Assembly (NCBI RefSeq): GCF_900095205.1
Contig: NZ_LT606951.1
Span: 1,054,001 to 1,118,000, forward strand
Reading direction: 5' to 3'
From: Polynucleobacter necessarius
GTDB taxonomy: Bacteria; Pseudomonadota; Gammaproteobacteria; Burkholderiales; Burkholderiaceae
DNA length: 64,000 bases
The notes below the pieces were generated by a model. The model was not told the DNA's origin. It was given only the letters and a program-made list of their open reading frames with translations, and made no database searches. Position 1 is the first letter of the stretch, and every line of letters begins with the position of its first letter. The position numbers and the translations under genes were made by a program. Positions 45,246 through 55,876 of the stretch are shown piece after piece.

Positions 45246-45320
45246 TTACTACTTCTACAACGACCCACAGTTTAACGGATTACTGTCTTACTCGGGTTTT
45301 ACTGCAATTTTGAAGCGTTT

Positions 45321-46574
45321 TTACTTCTGATCCAATTCAAACGCCTTATGCAAGGCACGTACCGCCAATTCCATGTACTTCTCATCAATCACGACTGAGA
45401 TCTTGATTTCGCTAGTGGAGATCATCAAGATATTGATACCCTCTTCTGACAAAGTACGGAACATCTTGCTCGCAATACCAACGTGGGAACGCATGCCTAC
45501 GCCAACCACTGAAACTTTAGAAACCTTTGGATCACCAGAGATTTCTTTTGCTTCAATGTGTGCTTGTTGAACTGTGCCCTTGAGAATATCCAGCGCTTTT
45601 TGGTAGTCAGCGCGTGGCACTGTAAAGGTAAAGTCAGTCTTGCCTTCAACAGATTGATTCTGAATGATGATATCCACATCAATATTGGCATCCGCAATGG
45701 GGCCCAAAATTTGATATGCAATACCTGGGCGATCAGGAGCTCCAAGAACGGTAAGCTTCGCTTCATCATGCGCAAAGGCGATGCCGGAAATAACTGCGGC
45801 TTCCATAGTGCTGTCCTCTTCAAATGTAATCAAGGTGCCTGACTTCATCTCTTGGTCTAAAGGCATTAATGGGCCTGTCAATGAAGACAACACCCGTGTT
45901 TTAACTTTGTACTTACCTGCAAACTCAACTGAGCGAATCTGCAATACCTTTGAACCTAAGCCAGCCATTTCTAGCATCTCTTCAAAAGTAATCTTGTCTA
46001 AGCGACGTGCATCTTCACAAACGCGTGGATCCGTCGTGTAGACACCATCCACATCGGTATAGATCAAACACTCATCCGCCTTAAGGGCAGCTGCCATCGC
46101 TACTGCTGAGGTATCAGAGCCGCCGCGGCCTAATGTGGTGATGTTGCCTTCAGGATCTACACCCTGAAAGCCTGTCACTACTACTGCACGACCAGCATTC
46201 AGATCTTTCAAAATCTTTTGGTCATCAATGCTCTTGATGCGAGCTTTGGTAAAGGATGAGTCGGTATGAACCGTCACCTGCCAACCGGCATAGCTCACAG
46301 CATCAATGCCCTCACGCATCAAAGCTAATGCCAATAAACCAGAGCTGACCTGCTCACCAGTTGAGGCAATTTGATCAAGCTCACGTGGATTTGCTTCCGG
46401 ATTGATTTCCTTTGCTAGGTCAAGCAAGCGATTAGTCTCGCCGGACATAGCCGAAGGCACTACCACTACTTGGTGACCAGCACGCATCCACTTGGCAACG
46501 CGTTTAGCAACATTGGCAATGCGCTCTGTTGAGCCCATTGAGGTGCCACCATATTTATGAACGATAAGAGCCAT
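45321..46574 (-). CDS. lysC: aspartate kinase
   Basis: 417 residues, intact. N-terminal VHKYGGTSMGSTERIANVAKR, then LGRGGSDTSAVAMAAAL and YTDVDGVYTTDPR of the kinase domain, followed by two ACT domains (VTVLGAPDRPGIAYQILG; VGVGMRSHVGIASKMF) for feedback by lysine or threonine. First step to lysine, threonine and methionine and, through diaminopimelate, peptidoglycan. Last protein gene of the cysS-alkA-accA-tilS-lysC run; dapA at 59-60 kb serves the same pathway. Confidence 0.96.
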   Translation of the reverse strand: MALIVHKYGGTSMGSTERIANVAKRVAKWMRAGHQVVVVPSAMSGETNRLLDLAKEINPEANPRELDQIASTGEQVSSGLLALALMREGIDAVSYAGWQVTVHTDSSFTKARIKSIDDQKILKDLNAGRAVVVTGFQGVDPEGNITTLGRGGSDTSAVAMAAALKADECLIYTDVDGVYTTDPRVCEDARRLDKITFEEMLEMAGLGSKVLQIRSVEFAGKYKVKTRVLSSLTGPLMPLDQEMKSGTLITFEEDSTMEAAVISGIAFAHDEAKLTVLGAPDRPGIAYQILGPIADANIDVDIIIQNQSVEGKTDFTFTVPRADYQKALDILKGTVQQAHIEAKEISGDPKVSKVSVVGVGMRSHVGIASKMFRTLSEEGINILMISTSEIKISVVIDEKYMELAVRALHKAFELDQK

Positions 46575-46636
46575 AAAAACCGTCTATTTAACTGTCTATT
46601 ACAGGGATATAACTCCCTGAGGGTTCTAAAAAGGGC

Positions 46637-47950
46637 TTATTTTACAGGGTTTTGTATCCATTCCGGCACTACTCGTCTACCCTTAGAAACGAGATGTGGA
46701 TAGCTAATCCCTATCCTGGCCACAGCGATCAATTCGTTATGGACATACAGCAAGGGTGCGTGACGCTCCCAAGGCGGGATATCGGCCTCCTGATACAGGT
46801 TTTTGAGGATTTTGCGAGGACTATTTGGCTTAATTTGAATCTTTTCAGAGCCAATCCTCTCCTTGAGGTGAATTTGTTTGTTTTCTTGGGCATTTTTGAC
46901 CCAGTCAGCTGGCAGACCTAATTGCCTGGAATCGGGGGGCAAAATTTTGAGAGACCATTGCCCCTCTTCTTTGGTAGCTATTTGTAGAACGCCGCGCCAT
47001 AAACAAATTTTGCGCTCATCATGCAGCCACTCCAATTGGGCACCAGCTTTAACCATGACTAAGTCACGCCACCAAGCTTGCAAACGCTCTTGCGATGGCA
47101 TCGCTAATTGCTGAGTGTGCAGCCAGTACCTTAAGAGGTTATTTGCTGCTGGCAGATCATTTTGAGCCAAAGCTAGTAGTGGCACTACTTTTAACTGATC
47201 CTTATTGAGAATATTTTTACCATCTTGCTTTGCTAAACGATTGAGTAATATCTGAGCTTCCCCAAGCAAGTCTGCGCTACGCGCCATATTAGCCAAGGCC
47301 TCAGGTTGAATCTGCTCCAGGGCTGGGATGATTTTCTTGCGCAGTGCATTGCGACGGTATTTGACATCTTGATTACTTGGATCTTCAATCCATTCAAGCT
47401 TATGCTCTTTAGCGTAAAACTCAAGCTCTTGTCTGCCTTGATTTAAAAGCGGTCTCCAAAGAGTAATGCGGTGTTGATTGATTTGAATATCTCGGCTTTG
47501 TGGCATGCCAGATAAACCCGCGATACCAGAACCCCTAAGAAGTTGCAGTAAGACTGTTTCTGCTTGATCGTTTTGATGATGTGCCAAGAACAAATCTTCA
47601 AGGCCATATTCTTCACAAAGATCAGCAAGTGCTTCATAACGACCTGCTCTTGCTCGAGCCTCTACATTGCCTTGATCTCTGGGATCACTCAAATGGAGTA
47701 GACGAAAATCAAAATGAATCTTGTACTTTTTTGCAAGATGCTCGCAAAAAATCAGCCAATTATCCGCTTGTTTTTGCAAGCCATGGTGGACATGGAAGGC
47801 ATAAATTTGATAATTGCTTTGCGCTTGTTTTTTTGCTTGCGCTCTGCAAACGGTATCGAGCAATACAACCGAATCGAGGCCGCCACTAAGGGCAACCGCA
47901 ATTCGTTTTCCTGGCTTAAGACTTTGCAGTGATTTCCTTGAACTTGCCAT
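46637..47950 (-). CDS. tilS: tRNA(Ile)-lysidine synthase
   Basis: 437 residues. The PP-loop [11 protein letters not shown] lies at about residues 22-32; [26 protein letters not shown] and [20 protein letters not shown] are typical. The C-terminal TilS domains are present ([12 protein letters not shown]). Converts C34 to lysidine in tRNA-Ile(CAU), an essential reaction. The ATG at 47950 lies 35 bases inside accA, indicating translational coupling. Confidence 0.94.
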   Translation of the reverse strand: MASSRKSLQSLKPGKRIAVALSGGLDSVVLLDTVCRAQAKKQAQSNYQIYAFHVHHGLQKQADNWLIFCEHLAKKYKIHFDFRLLHLSDPRDQGNVEARARAGRYEALADLCEEYGLEDLFLAHHQNDQAETVLLQLLRGSGIAGLSGMPQSRDIQINQHRITLWRPLLNQGRQELEFYAKEHKLEWIEDPSNQDVKYRRNALRKKIIPALEQIQPEALANMARSADLLGEAQILLNRLAKQDGKNILNKDQLKVVPLLALAQNDLPAANNLLRYWLHTQQLAMPSQERLQAWWRDLVMVKAGAQLEWLHDERKICLWRGVLQIATKEEGQWSLKILPPDSRQLGLPADWVKNAQENKQIHLKERIGSEKIQIKPNSPRKILKNLYQEADIPPWERHAPLLYVHNELIAVARIGISYPHLVSKGRRVVPEWIQNPVK

Positions 47951-48887
47951 AACTCATCAAACGCTCATGACGACGCTCCAGCAATGCATCTACTTTCATG
48001 CCATCAAAAGTTTTTAAGGACTCAGCAAGGGCTTTACGCATATTGCTCATCATCGTGCTGTAGTCGCGGTGTGCGCCACCAATAGGTTCAGCAACACTCT
48101 TGTCAATCAAGCCTAGCGCTTTAAGACGTTGAGCGGTTAAGCCGAGCTGTTCAGCTGCCTCTGGCGCCTTGTCTGCTGTCTTCCAAAGAATAGAGGCGCA
48201 TCCTTCAGGCGAGATCACTGAGTAAGTGGAGTTTTGCAACATCAATACCACGTCACCCATTGCAATTGCTAAAGCACCACCAGAACCACCTTCACCAATA
48301 ATCGTAGCGATGATAGGTACTTCTAATTCTGCTTGTACATAAAGGTTGCGACCAATCGCCTCAGACTGATTACGCTCTTCAGCAGCAATGCCAGGGAATG
48401 CACCTGGAGTATCAACAAAAGTAAAGACTGGAATACCGAACTTTTCAGCAAGACGCATCAAGCGCATTGCTTTTCGATATCCCTCAGGACGACTCATACC
48501 AAAGTTTCTGAGAGCGCGCTCTTTAGTATCTCGACCCTTTTGATGACCAATAACCATGCATGGTTGATCTTCAAAACGAGCAAGGCCGCCAATAATTGAT
48601 TGATCATCAGCAAAGGTGCGATCGCCATGTAGCTCATGAAAATCAGTAAATAAGGCGCCAACATAGTCCAATGTGTAAGGACGCTGCGGATGACGCGCTA
48701 CTTGAGAGATCTGCCAAGGAGTAAGGTTGGCATATACGTCTTTAGTCAGTTGCTGACTTTTCTCGGAAAGCGTTTTTATCTCATCGGAAATATCCACCGA
48801 TGATTCATCTTGCACAAAACGCAACTCTTCAATCTTTGACTCTAATTCGGCGATTTGCTGCTCAAAACCCAGGAAAGTCGTTTTCAT
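47916..48887 (-). CDS. accA: acetyl-CoA carboxylase carboxyltransferase subunit alpha
   Basis: 323 residues. [19 protein letters not shown] at the N-terminus, then [57 protein letters not shown] and [15 protein letters not shown]. Usual length for the family. With AccD transfers the carboxyl from biotin to acetyl-CoA, the first step of fatty-acid synthesis. Ten bases after alkA. Confidence 0.97.
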   Translation of the reverse strand: MKTTFLGFEQQIAELESKIEELRFVQDESSVDISDEIKTLSEKSQQLTKDVYANLTPWQISQVARHPQRPYTLDYVGALFTDFHELHGDRTFADDQSIIGGLARFEDQPCMVIGHQKGRDTKERALRNFGMSRPEGYRKAMRLMRLAEKFGIPVFTFVDTPGAFPGIAAEERNQSEAIGRNLYVQAELEVPIIATIIGEGGSGGALAIAMGDVVLMLQNSTYSVISPEGCASILWKTADKAPEAAEQLGLTAQRLKALGLIDKSVAEPIGGAHRDYSTMMSNMRKALAESLKTFDGMKVDALLERRHERLMSYGKFKEITAKS

Positions 48888-48896
48888 AGTCTGATT

Positions 48897-49598
48897 TTAA
48901 TATTCAACTGGGATTGGGTCGATACTTCTCCACATATACCAGGTGGCAACTGTACGCCAGGGGGCCCAATTTGCTGCCACTTCACGGGCTTCATGGCGGC
49001 TGACAGGCTCTCCACTGAAGTAATTGAGGGAAATAGCCTTAATTAGACCAACATCGTCCAATGGAAGAATATTAGGGCGAACCATATTAAAGATGAGGAA
49101 CATTTCGGCGGTCCAGCGTCCAATACCCCGAATTGCACTTAATTCTTTAATGACACTCTCGTCATCCATGTCTTTCCACTGATTAGCGTGAAGACGACCA
49201 GAATCAAAGTGATCTGCTAAATCCTGAATGTATTCAACTTTACGGCCAGACAAACCGGCAGCACGCAATTCCTCAACGCTAAGGGCTAGGATATTTTTAG
49301 GGTTAACCTTCTTTTTACTGGCGGCAACCACTCTATTCCACGCTAATTGTGCAGCCGCCACTGAAATTTGTTGACCAACAATTGCTCTAGCCAAAGTATT
49401 GAATGGGTCACCACGTGTCACTAAAAATCCAGAGCCATATCTTGGAATCAGTTTTTTTAAAATACGGTCTTGCTTCATTAATTCTCGGCAAGCTTGCTCC
49501 CAATATTCTGGGGCAATCTCTTGCACCACAGAATCTACAGCAATTTCTGCTTTTTGTACCTTAGCTGCTGGTTCTGTTTTATTTTTTACTACCGCCAT
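48897..49598 (-). CDS. DNA-3-methyladenine glycosylase (AlkA-type HhH-GPD)
   Basis: 233 residues. The helix-hairpin-helix LSAIRGIGRWTAEMF and the following LPLDDVGLIKA with catalytic Asp are clear; AIVGQQISVAAAQLAW is the upstream GPD helix. No N-terminal Ada part. Removes alkylated purines. The start overlaps the cysS stop (TAATG). Intact, so base-excision repair of alkylation is retained. Confidence 0.9.
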   Translation of the reverse strand: MAVVKNKTEPAAKVQKAEIAVDSVVQEIAPEYWEQACRELMKQDRILKKLIPRYGSGFLVTRGDPFNTLARAIVGQQISVAAAQLAWNRVVAASKKKVNPKNILALSVEELRAAGLSGRKVEYIQDLADHFDSGRLHANQWKDMDDESVIKELSAIRGIGRWTAEMFLIFNMVRPNILPLDDVGLIKAISLNYFSGEPVSRHEAREVAANWAPWRTVATWYMWRSIDPIPVEY

Positions 49599-51022
49599 TA
49601 AGCTCTACGCCATTCTGTTGTGCCGCCTGATTTATCTTCTAAAACAATACCCTGCTCTAGCAAGGTTTTACGAATCTGATCTGCCTTGGCAAAATCTTTT
49701 GCTTGCTTAGCGGCAATTCGCGCTGAAATTTGTTCTTCAATATCATCAACGCTTAAACCATCTTGGTCTTTGGAGCCTGCTTGTAAAAATTCGATTGGGT
49801 CCCGTTGTAAGAAATTTAAAGATAGGCCAAGTGCTTTCATCGTATTGGCAAGCAATTGCTTTTCATCGCCCTGTGCGCGATTGACTTCACTAGCCAGATC
49901 AAATAGGACTGTTATCGCTTCCGGCGTATTGAAATCATCATTCATCGCATCCGCAAAACGTTTCGCCCAAGGATTATTCGGGTCAAGCGTGGATTCCTGA
50001 GCCTTCGGGGCTTGTGATAAGGCCGTATACAGGCGCACCAATCCAGAGCGAGCCTCTTCTAATAATTGCGCATCGCTGTAATTAATGGGGCTACGGTAAT
50101 GCGCCTTCAGCATAAAGAAGCGGATTACTTCAGGGTCAAAACTTTTCAGCACATCGCGGATTAAAAAGAAGTTCCCTAAGGATTTAGACATCTTCTCTTC
50201 ATTGACCCGAATGTGCCCATTGTGCATCCAGTAATTCACAAATGGCGCATCATTGTCTTTGCGATCTTTGCCATACAAAGCGCCTTCGCTTTGAGCAATT
50301 TCATTTTCATGGTGCGGGAATTGCAAGTCAGCACCGCCACCATGAATATCAAAGTGTTCGCCTAATAAATCACATGACATTGCCGAACATTCGATATGCC
50401 ATCCAGGGCGACCTTCACCCCATGGAGAATTCCAGCGAGTATCGGCTGGCTCTTCTGCCTTAGCGCTTTTCCATAAGACAAAATCCAAAGGATCACGCTT
50501 ACCATCACCAACTGCAACCCGCTCACCAGCATTTAATTCATCCAAGGTTTTGCCTGATAGCTGCCCATAGCGTGGCAATAAACGAACAGCAAAATTGACA
50601 TCACCATCATTGGCTTGATACGCCAATTCTTTTTCAATGAGTTTGCCGATCATGCCCTGCATCTGCCCAATGAATTCAGTCGCGCGCGGCTCTTGGTCTG
50701 GGTGCATTAAACCCAACTCATCGGAGTCAGCGTGCATGGCAGCGATAAAACGATTAGTTAATGCAGAAATAGGTTCACCATTTTCTACAGCACGGTTAAT
50801 AATCTTGTCATCAATATCGGTGATATTGCGGGCATAAAGCACTTCATACCCACTAGCTCTGAGCCAGCGCACCACCATGTCAAACACAATCATGACCCGG
50901 GCGTGACCAATATGGCAAAAGTCATACACTGTCATACCGCAGACGTACATCTTCACCCTGCCTGGCTCGATGGGCTTAAATACCTGTTTTGAACGGCTTA
51001 AAGTGTTATAGATTTGCAGCAT
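49598..51022 (-). CDS. cysS: cysteinyl-tRNA synthetase
   Basis: 474 residues from ATG 51022 ([15 protein letters not shown]); the frame continues 11 codons upstream but this is the family N-terminus. [18 protein letters not shown] carries the zinc Cys and HIGH motif; [10 protein letters not shown] and [15 protein letters not shown] bind zinc; [11 protein letters not shown] is the KMSKS loop. Essential. Divergent from the TPR lipoprotein gene. Confidence 0.97.
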   Translation of the reverse strand: MLQIYNTLSRSKQVFKPIEPGRVKMYVCGMTVYDFCHIGHARVMIVFDMVVRWLRASGYEVLYARNITDIDDKIINRAVENGEPISALTNRFIAAMHADSDELGLMHPDQEPRATEFIGQMQGMIGKLIEKELAYQANDGDVNFAVRLLPRYGQLSGKTLDELNAGERVAVGDGKRDPLDFVLWKSAKAEEPADTRWNSPWGEGRPGWHIECSAMSCDLLGEHFDIHGGGADLQFPHHENEIAQSEGALYGKDRKDNDAPFVNYWMHNGHIRVNEEKMSKSLGNFFLIRDVLKSFDPEVIRFFMLKAHYRSPINYSDAQLLEEARSGLVRLYTALSQAPKAQESTLDPNNPWAKRFADAMNDDFNTPEAITVLFDLASEVNRAQGDEKQLLANTMKALGLSLNFLQRDPIEFLQAGSKDQDGLSVDDIEEQISARIAAKQAKDFAKADQIRKTLLEQGIVLEDKSGGTTEWRRA

Positions 51023-51111
51023 AGGGCTATAAAGGTGGGGCACAAGTAGCGCCAATTTGTTAGACTGAGCGCTGAGTATATCGAATGAGCCTGTTTCACA
51101 CCCTATCCCCT

Positions 51112-51993
51112 ATGTCCTACAGCCCCCTAGAGCCACGCCCTGCCCTTCATTCTGCCCTTGCTCCAGCCTTGACGGCTTTAGCAGTGCTGGCCTTGATGAC
51201 GGGGTGTAGCACCCCTGCCCAGCAGCGTGCGGATAGCGAAATTCAGTCATTAAACGCCCAAGAGATAAAGTCGACACAGACAAGTCCTCAGCCCTATTTA
51301 GGTGGTTACAACCCTATTGACCCACCTAGACTTTCCGCAGATATGGGAAATGACCCCCTCAATCCTGAGTTATCAGAGACAGTTGGCGTGCCGTTTTTCT
51401 CTTTCCTCATCATTGAGCCTAACCCTGTTACCAAGAATGCTGTGCCATCGGATGTGGAAAAGCTCATCAAGGCACGCAAGTATCCAGATGCGATCACCCA
51501 AATTAATGTGGAGCTCAAAAAGAATCCGCGTAATGTGCAGTTACGTTTTGTAAAAGCACGCTTGCAGATTGAGATGCGTCAATTTGACCAAGCTAAAAAA
51601 ACATTGATTGAAATTACCCAGCAGTTCCCAGAACTGCCTGAGGCGTATAACAATCTTGCTGCAATTACCGCCAACCAAGGGCGATGGATTGAGGCGAGAG
51701 ATTATTTGGAGCTTGCATTAAAACTCCGCCCCACTTATGCCATAGCCTCTGCAAATTTAGGAGAGATTTACGTTCGCCTGGGTGCAAAAGCGTATGAGGA
51801 TGCGACTAAAAACGCTCGACTGAATCAACGTCAATATTCAAATCGTGCCAAGGCCCTTTTAGAAGTATTAAAGACGCCAGCCAAAAATCCGCCTATGCCA
51901 ACCAACATTACTGATTCAACACCAAGCAATAATCTATCCACCAACCCTTTAAAAAGTAAATCTAACAATGACGAAAGTACTCTTAAAAACTAA
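51112..51993 (+). CDS. TPR-repeat lipoprotein
   Basis: Start uncertain: ATG 51085 or 51112; the latter ([20 protein letters not shown]) sits nearer the hydrophobic signal ending in lipobox LMTGC. After a proline-rich linker, three TPR-like units cover about residues 130-240 ([61 protein letters not shown]). C-terminal tail rich in Asn, Ser and Pro. Probably an outer-membrane scaffolding protein. Its end overlaps the ppiB start by 26 bases. Confidence 0.82.
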   Translation: MSYSPLEPRPALHSALAPALTALAVLALMTGCSTPAQQRADSEIQSLNAQEIKSTQTSPQPYLGGYNPIDPPRLSADMGNDPLNPELSETVGVPFFSFLIIEPNPVTKNAVPSDVEKLIKARKYPDAITQINVELKKNPRNVQLRFVKARLQIEMRQFDQAKKTLIEITQQFPELPEAYNNLAAITANQGRWIEARDYLELALKLRPTYAIASANLGEIYVRLGAKAYEDATKNARLNQRQYSNRAKALLEVLKTPAKNPPMPTNITDSTPSNNLSTNPLKSKSNNDESTLKN

Positions 51994-52444
51994 TAAGGGT
52001 GACATCACCCTCGATCTAGACGCAGTCAAGGCACCTAAAAGCGTTGTAAACTTTTTGCAATACGTAAAAAGTGGGCATTGCGATGGCACGATTTTCCATC
52101 GCGTCATTGATAACTTCATGATTCAGGATGGCGGCATGACTGCTGGAATGAAACAGAAATCTACTGGTGCTCAAATTGAGAATGAAGCCAATAATGGTCT
52201 CAAGAATGATCGATACACAGTAGCCATGGCTCGCACTAGCGACCTACACTCTGCTACCGCACAATTCTTTATCAATGTGAATGACAATGATTTTTTAAAT
52301 CACACTGCACCAAATGCCCAAGGTTGGGGTTATGCAGTTTTCGGCAAGGTAACAGACGGTATGGATGTCGTTGATGCAATCCGCAAAGTGAAGATTGGGG
52401 TAGCTCTGGATTTCATCAAGATGTTCCTGCCGAAGATGTCGTGA
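51968..52444 (+). CDS. ppiB: cyclophilin-type peptidyl-prolyl isomerase with altered C-terminus
   Basis: 158 residues. Active-site elements [49 protein letters not shown] and [18 protein letters not shown] are intact. After RKVKIG a frame change at about 52397 replaces the usual ending ([18 protein letters not shown], visible one frame over) with [14 protein letters not shown]. The lost part is the last beta-strand, so stability may suffer. Could be counted as a pseudogene. Cytoplasmic: no signal peptide. Confidence 0.75.
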   Translation: MTKVLLKTNKGDITLDLDAVKAPKSVVNFLQYVKSGHCDGTIFHRVIDNFMIQDGGMTAGMKQKSTGAQIENEANNGLKNDRYTVAMARTSDLHSATAQFFINVNDNDFLNHTAPNAQGWGYAVFGKVTDGMDVVDAIRKVKIGVALDFIKMFLPKMS

Positions 52445-52470
52445 TTGAGAAGGCCACCCGTTCTCGGGGA

Positions 52471-53247
52471 ATGATTCCGCAATACTCGAGCGCACTGCTC
52501 ATATCAGACTTACATCTGACGCCGTCAATGCCCTTGACGGCGCAACGTTTTTTTGACTTCTGCGAAAAAGAGGCGCCTACAGTCGAGGCTGTATTTATTT
52601 TGGGCGACCTATTTGAGTATTGGGTAGGCGATGATGCATCAATGCACTCACCTTTCCAACAAGAAGTACAACGTGCGATTGCCAACCTCTCTACCAAGGT
52701 AAAAACTTATTACCTTCATGGCAACCGAGATTTTTTAATCGGACCAAGCTTTATTAAAAAAACTGGCATGACACTGCTACGCGATCCTTCAACTGTAGAG
52801 ATTGCCGAGCAAAAGTGGGTATTGGCTCATGGCGATGCTTTATGCACTGCGGATGTGGGTTATCAAGTATTTCGTAACTGGGTCAGAAAGCCCTGGATAC
52901 AAAAAATCTTTTTGAGCTTACCCCTGCATTGGCGTCAAGGTGTAACACAGCATCTACGGAGTAATAGCCATAATCAATATCAACAACTGCCAGCAACTGA
53001 CCACCATAAAATGGATGTCACTCGCTCTGCATGTTCCATTGTTTTAAAAGATCAGTCGGGTGATCGATTGATTCATGGACACACTCATTTGCCAGCGCAT
53101 CATGAGGAATCTTTAGATACGCAACATTGGCAACGCTGGGTTTTGTCTGACTGGGACCTTGATCACCCAGAAAGCGGACGCCCTAGAGCAAGCGCTTTAC
53201 TGATTGATAGTGATGGAGCTCGTTACTTCGATCTGATTAAGCACTAA
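52471..53247 (+). CDS. lpxH: UDP-2,3-diacylglucosamine diphosphatase
   Basis: Start taken at ATG 52471 (MIPQYSSALLISDLHLTPSMP); the same frame is open ten codons upstream only because of the ppiB tail. Metallophosphoesterase motifs: ISDLHLTP, LGDLFEYWVGDD, LHGNRDFLIG, LAHGDALCTADVGYQ and HGHTHLPAHH. About 258 residues, usual size 240-260. Makes lipid X in lipid A synthesis at the inner membrane. Intact. Confidence 0.93.
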   Translation: MIPQYSSALLISDLHLTPSMPLTAQRFFDFCEKEAPTVEAVFILGDLFEYWVGDDASMHSPFQQEVQRAIANLSTKVKTYYLHGNRDFLIGPSFIKKTGMTLLRDPSTVEIAEQKWVLAHGDALCTADVGYQVFRNWVRKPWIQKIFLSLPLHWRQGVTQHLRSNSHNQYQQLPATDHHKMDVTRSACSIVLKDQSGDRLIHGHTHLPAHHEESLDTQHWQRWVLSDWDLDHPESGRPRASALLIDSDGARYFDLIKH

Positions 53248-53287
53248 TCAGATCGGATGCCTCGTTAATTGACAAGCCAATTAACGA
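53230..53287. terminator. pair of hairpins between convergent lpxH and suhB
   Basis: Two perfect ten-base stems: GATCTGATTA/TAATCAGATC (53230-53254), spanning the lpxH stop, and TCGTTAATTG/CAATTAACGA (53262-53287), spanning the suhB stop. Neither has a clean T run, so termination is inferred from position only. Confidence 0.45.
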
Positions 53288-54069
53288 ACTGAATATTTAG
53301 ATAGCGTCTGCACCATCTGAGCAAAGATACGAGGGTTTGCTGCCATGACTTCACCGCTCTTGAGATAACCCTCTTCACCACGATAGTTGCCAATCAAGCC
53401 GCCTGCTTCTGTAATCAACAAGGCACCCGCGGCCATATCCCAGGGCTTTAGATCGCTCTCAAAGAATCCGTCGTAGCGACCGGCAGCGACATACGCCAAA
53501 TCCAAGGATGCAGCACCAGGACGACGTAAGCCTGCACATTGACGAGTCATGTCACCAAAAATCTTTAAATATTTTTCCAAGTCCTGATCTTCACGATAAG
53601 GAAAACCGGTACCCAATAGGGCATTTGCTAAACGATCTTGGGTGGCGACACGCAAACGCCGACGATCCAAATACGCACCAGCACCACGAGTAGCAATAAA
53701 CAACTCATCGCGAGTTGGGTCATAAACTACGGCCTGTTGGATCACACCATTGACAGAAAGAGCAATAGACACTGCGTATTGAGGAAATCCATGGATGAAA
53801 TTGGTTGTGCCATCTAAAGGATCAATGATCCACACGCTTTCTGCATCAGCATTGCGCTCGCCCGTCTCTTCAGCCAAAAATCCATGGGTTGGATAGGCTT
53901 CGCTGAGCGTTTCAATGATGGCCGCTTCTGCTGCTTTGTCCACCTCGGTTACAAGATCATTATATTGCTTACGGTCAACCTGGAGGCGCTCTAAATTCAA
54001 AGAGGCGCGGTTGATAACGGTTCCAGCACGACGGGCGGCCTTTACGGCCACATTTAACATGGGATGCAT
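53281..54069 (-). CDS. suhB: inositol-1-monophosphatase family protein SuhB
   Basis: About 262 residues from ATG 54069 ([19 protein letters not shown]). Metal-binding motifs [24 protein letters not shown] and [17 protein letters not shown] are present. Relatives hydrolyse inositol phosphates and, in E. coli, act with NusA in rRNA antitermination. Divergent from trmJ, convergent with lpxH. Intact. Confidence 0.94.
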   Translation of the reverse strand: MHPMLNVAVKAARRAGTVINRASLNLERLQVDRKQYNDLVTEVDKAAEAAIIETLSEAYPTHGFLAEETGERNADAESVWIIDPLDGTTNFIHGFPQYAVSIALSVNGVIQQAVVYDPTRDELFIATRGAGAYLDRRRLRVATQDRLANALLGTGFPYREDQDLEKYLKIFGDMTRQCAGLRRPGAASLDLAYVAAGRYDGFFESDLKPWDMAAGALLITEAGGLIGNYRGEEGYLKSGEVMAANPRIFAQMVQTLSKYSVR

Positions 54070-54235
54070 AGTATTGATGGACAAATTAAACAAGAACAAG
54101 CTCCTTGTAATGCCAACAAATTAGGGTAAATTGCATGACAATACGAAGCTAACAGTTTGATTCTAAACGATTAGCATTAACCACCCCATTACCAACCTTT
54201 TACACATCCCAAACTGCCTATCCCTTTGCGTATTA

Positions 54236-54988
54236 ATGAATATCGATCAATCTAAATTAATTCGCTGGGTTTTAGTAGAAACCAGTAACCCTGGAAACGT
54301 AGGATCAGCGGCACGCGCCCTTAAAACCATGGGCTTTAGCGACTTACAACTCATCAACCCCAAGACTAAAGGAATAGCCTCAAATGTCGAAGCAATCGCT
54401 CTAGCAAGCGGTGCGGCAGATATTTTGGAGAACTCAACCGAAGAAGGATCCTTAACGTCAGCAACCGAGGGTTGCTCCCTGGTGCTGGGCTTAACAAGCC
54501 GAGATCGAGAATTTGGCCCTCCCGCCCTCAATTGGGAAGATGCCCGCTCATTAATCGCTGAGACAGTCAATCAAAATAGGAAGGTTGCACTTCTCTTTGG
54601 ACCCGAAAGAACGGGGCTTGATAATGAGCACCTATCTATGTGCACCCACAGAGTTTGGTTGGAAGCCAATCCTGTCTATCCTTCGCTAAATTTAGCTCAG
54701 GCACTCATGGTGTGCGCATACACCCTCAGAACTACGCTTAGCCAGCAATTGGGGACGCAAAATACACCGCCCAATCGAGAAAACATGGCTGATTTTGCAG
54801 ACCCTGCAGTGATATCTGCCATGCTAGAGCATTGGCGTCAAGGTCTAGAGGCAATTGGCTATTTAGACCCATCTAACCCTAAAAAACTGATGCCCCGTAT
54901 TCAAGCTCTCTTTGCTCGCAGTCGCCTCCACAAGGAGGAGATTGACCTCTTGCGGGGCATTGCCAAGCAGATGCTCCTGAGAAAATAG
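54236..54988 (+). CDS. trmJ: tRNA (cytidine/uridine-32-2'-O)-methyltransferase
   Basis: 250 residues. SPOUT family pattern: WVLVETSNPGNVGSAARALKTMGF, VLGLTSRDRE, ALLFGPERTGLDNEHL and NPVYPSLNLAQALMVCAYTLR with the C-terminal knot. Followed by a helical C-terminal extension typical of TrmJ. Methylates position 32 of several tRNAs. 23 bases upstream of cysE. Confidence 0.92.
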   Translation: MNIDQSKLIRWVLVETSNPGNVGSAARALKTMGFSDLQLINPKTKGIASNVEAIALASGAADILENSTEEGSLTSATEGCSLVLGLTSRDREFGPPALNWEDARSLIAETVNQNRKVALLFGPERTGLDNEHLSMCTHRVWLEANPVYPSLNLAQALMVCAYTLRTTLSQQLGTQNTPPNRENMADFADPAVISAMLEHWRQGLEAIGYLDPSNPKKLMPRIQALFARSRLHKEEIDLLRGIAKQMLLRK

Positions 54989-55011
54989 ACGCATCCCGTT
55001 AAAATCAAAAT

Positions 55012-55774
55012 ATGTCTAATTCCATCTTTGACCAAGTCGACTCCATTATTGCCAGGGATCCTGCAACTAGAAATCGCCTCGAGGTTATCACTTGCTATCA
55101 AGGTCTTCATGCAGTTTGGGTTACATCGCGTCTCCCATTTTCTGTGGAACCTCGGTCTCAAATGGATCGCTCGCTTGCTCTCCATGTTTGCGCATTTTTT
55201 GACAGGCATTGAAATTCATCCCGGGGCAAAGATAGGTCGCAGAGTCTTCTTAGATCATGGTCTTGGAATCGTCATTGGCGAAACCACAGAAATTGGTGAT
55301 GACTGCACCATTTATCAAGGCGTTACCTTAGGTGGTACTTCTCTTTACAAAGGCATTAAACGTCACCCCACTCTCGGCAAGGGAGTAGTAGTGAGTGTAG
55401 GTGCTAAGGTCCTCGGCGGATTTACCGTAGGCGACGGTGCTCGTGTTGGCTCCAATGCAGTAGTTCTGAAAGAAATTCCTGCAGGTGCAACTGCTGTTGG
55501 CATCCCCGCCCGCATCTTGCACCCAAACTTGCCACAAAGTGCTGATAGCAAAACCAAAGAATACTTTTCAGCTTACGGCGTTACACCAAATGTCGATGAT
55601 CCTGTATCGATGGCCCTTAAAGGCTTAATCGATGCAACCATCGAACAAGAAGCCAAAATTGCTGCTTTAGAGAAAGCCTTGGCTAAGCTAAGCAATACCC
55701 CAGCTAGCCCCGATGAAGGCTCTAGCGATACCAAGCGAGATCTGGATGCCATTAAAGAATGGCTAAAGGAATAG
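55012..55774 (+). pseudogene. cysE: serine O-acetyltransferase, single frameshift
   Basis: ATG 55012 (MSNSIFDQVDSIIARDPATR) to AVW at about 55122, where one extra base in a G run breaks the frame; the rest continues LHRVSHFLWNLGLKWIARLL and the hexapeptide beta-helix GIEIHPGAKIGRRVF, GIVIGETTEIGDD, GVTLGGTSLYKGIKRHP, GIPARIL. Length 763 is 3n+1. The downstream frame alone (from 55028) runs 248 codons but starts with a wrong N-terminus; translation of it from an internal start could give a partial enzyme. Makes O-acetylserine for cysteine synthesis. Confidence 0.88.
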
Positions 55775-55807
55775 TGGGATATAGTGAATAACTAAGCACA
55801 TAAAAAC

Positions 55808-55837
55808 AAAAAGGAATAGCTCGTGCTATTCCTTTTT
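55808..55837. terminator. bidirectional intrinsic terminator
   Basis: Perfect 13-base stem AAAAAGGAATAGC / GCTATTCCTTTTT with a TCGT loop, between convergent cysE and slyD. Confidence 0.92.
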
Positions 55838-55876
55838 AGTTTTAAGTTTTGCTTCGACTTAATTAAAGTTTTTTAC

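Noticed and set aside
44993..45313. A 106-residue ORF on the plus strand
   Set aside because: It runs antisense through tRNA-Ser and its terminator; no protein resemblance.
55028..55774. An intact 248-residue CysE
   Set aside because: Its first 35 residues are an out-of-frame reading of the real N-terminus, which is clear in the other frame from 55012.
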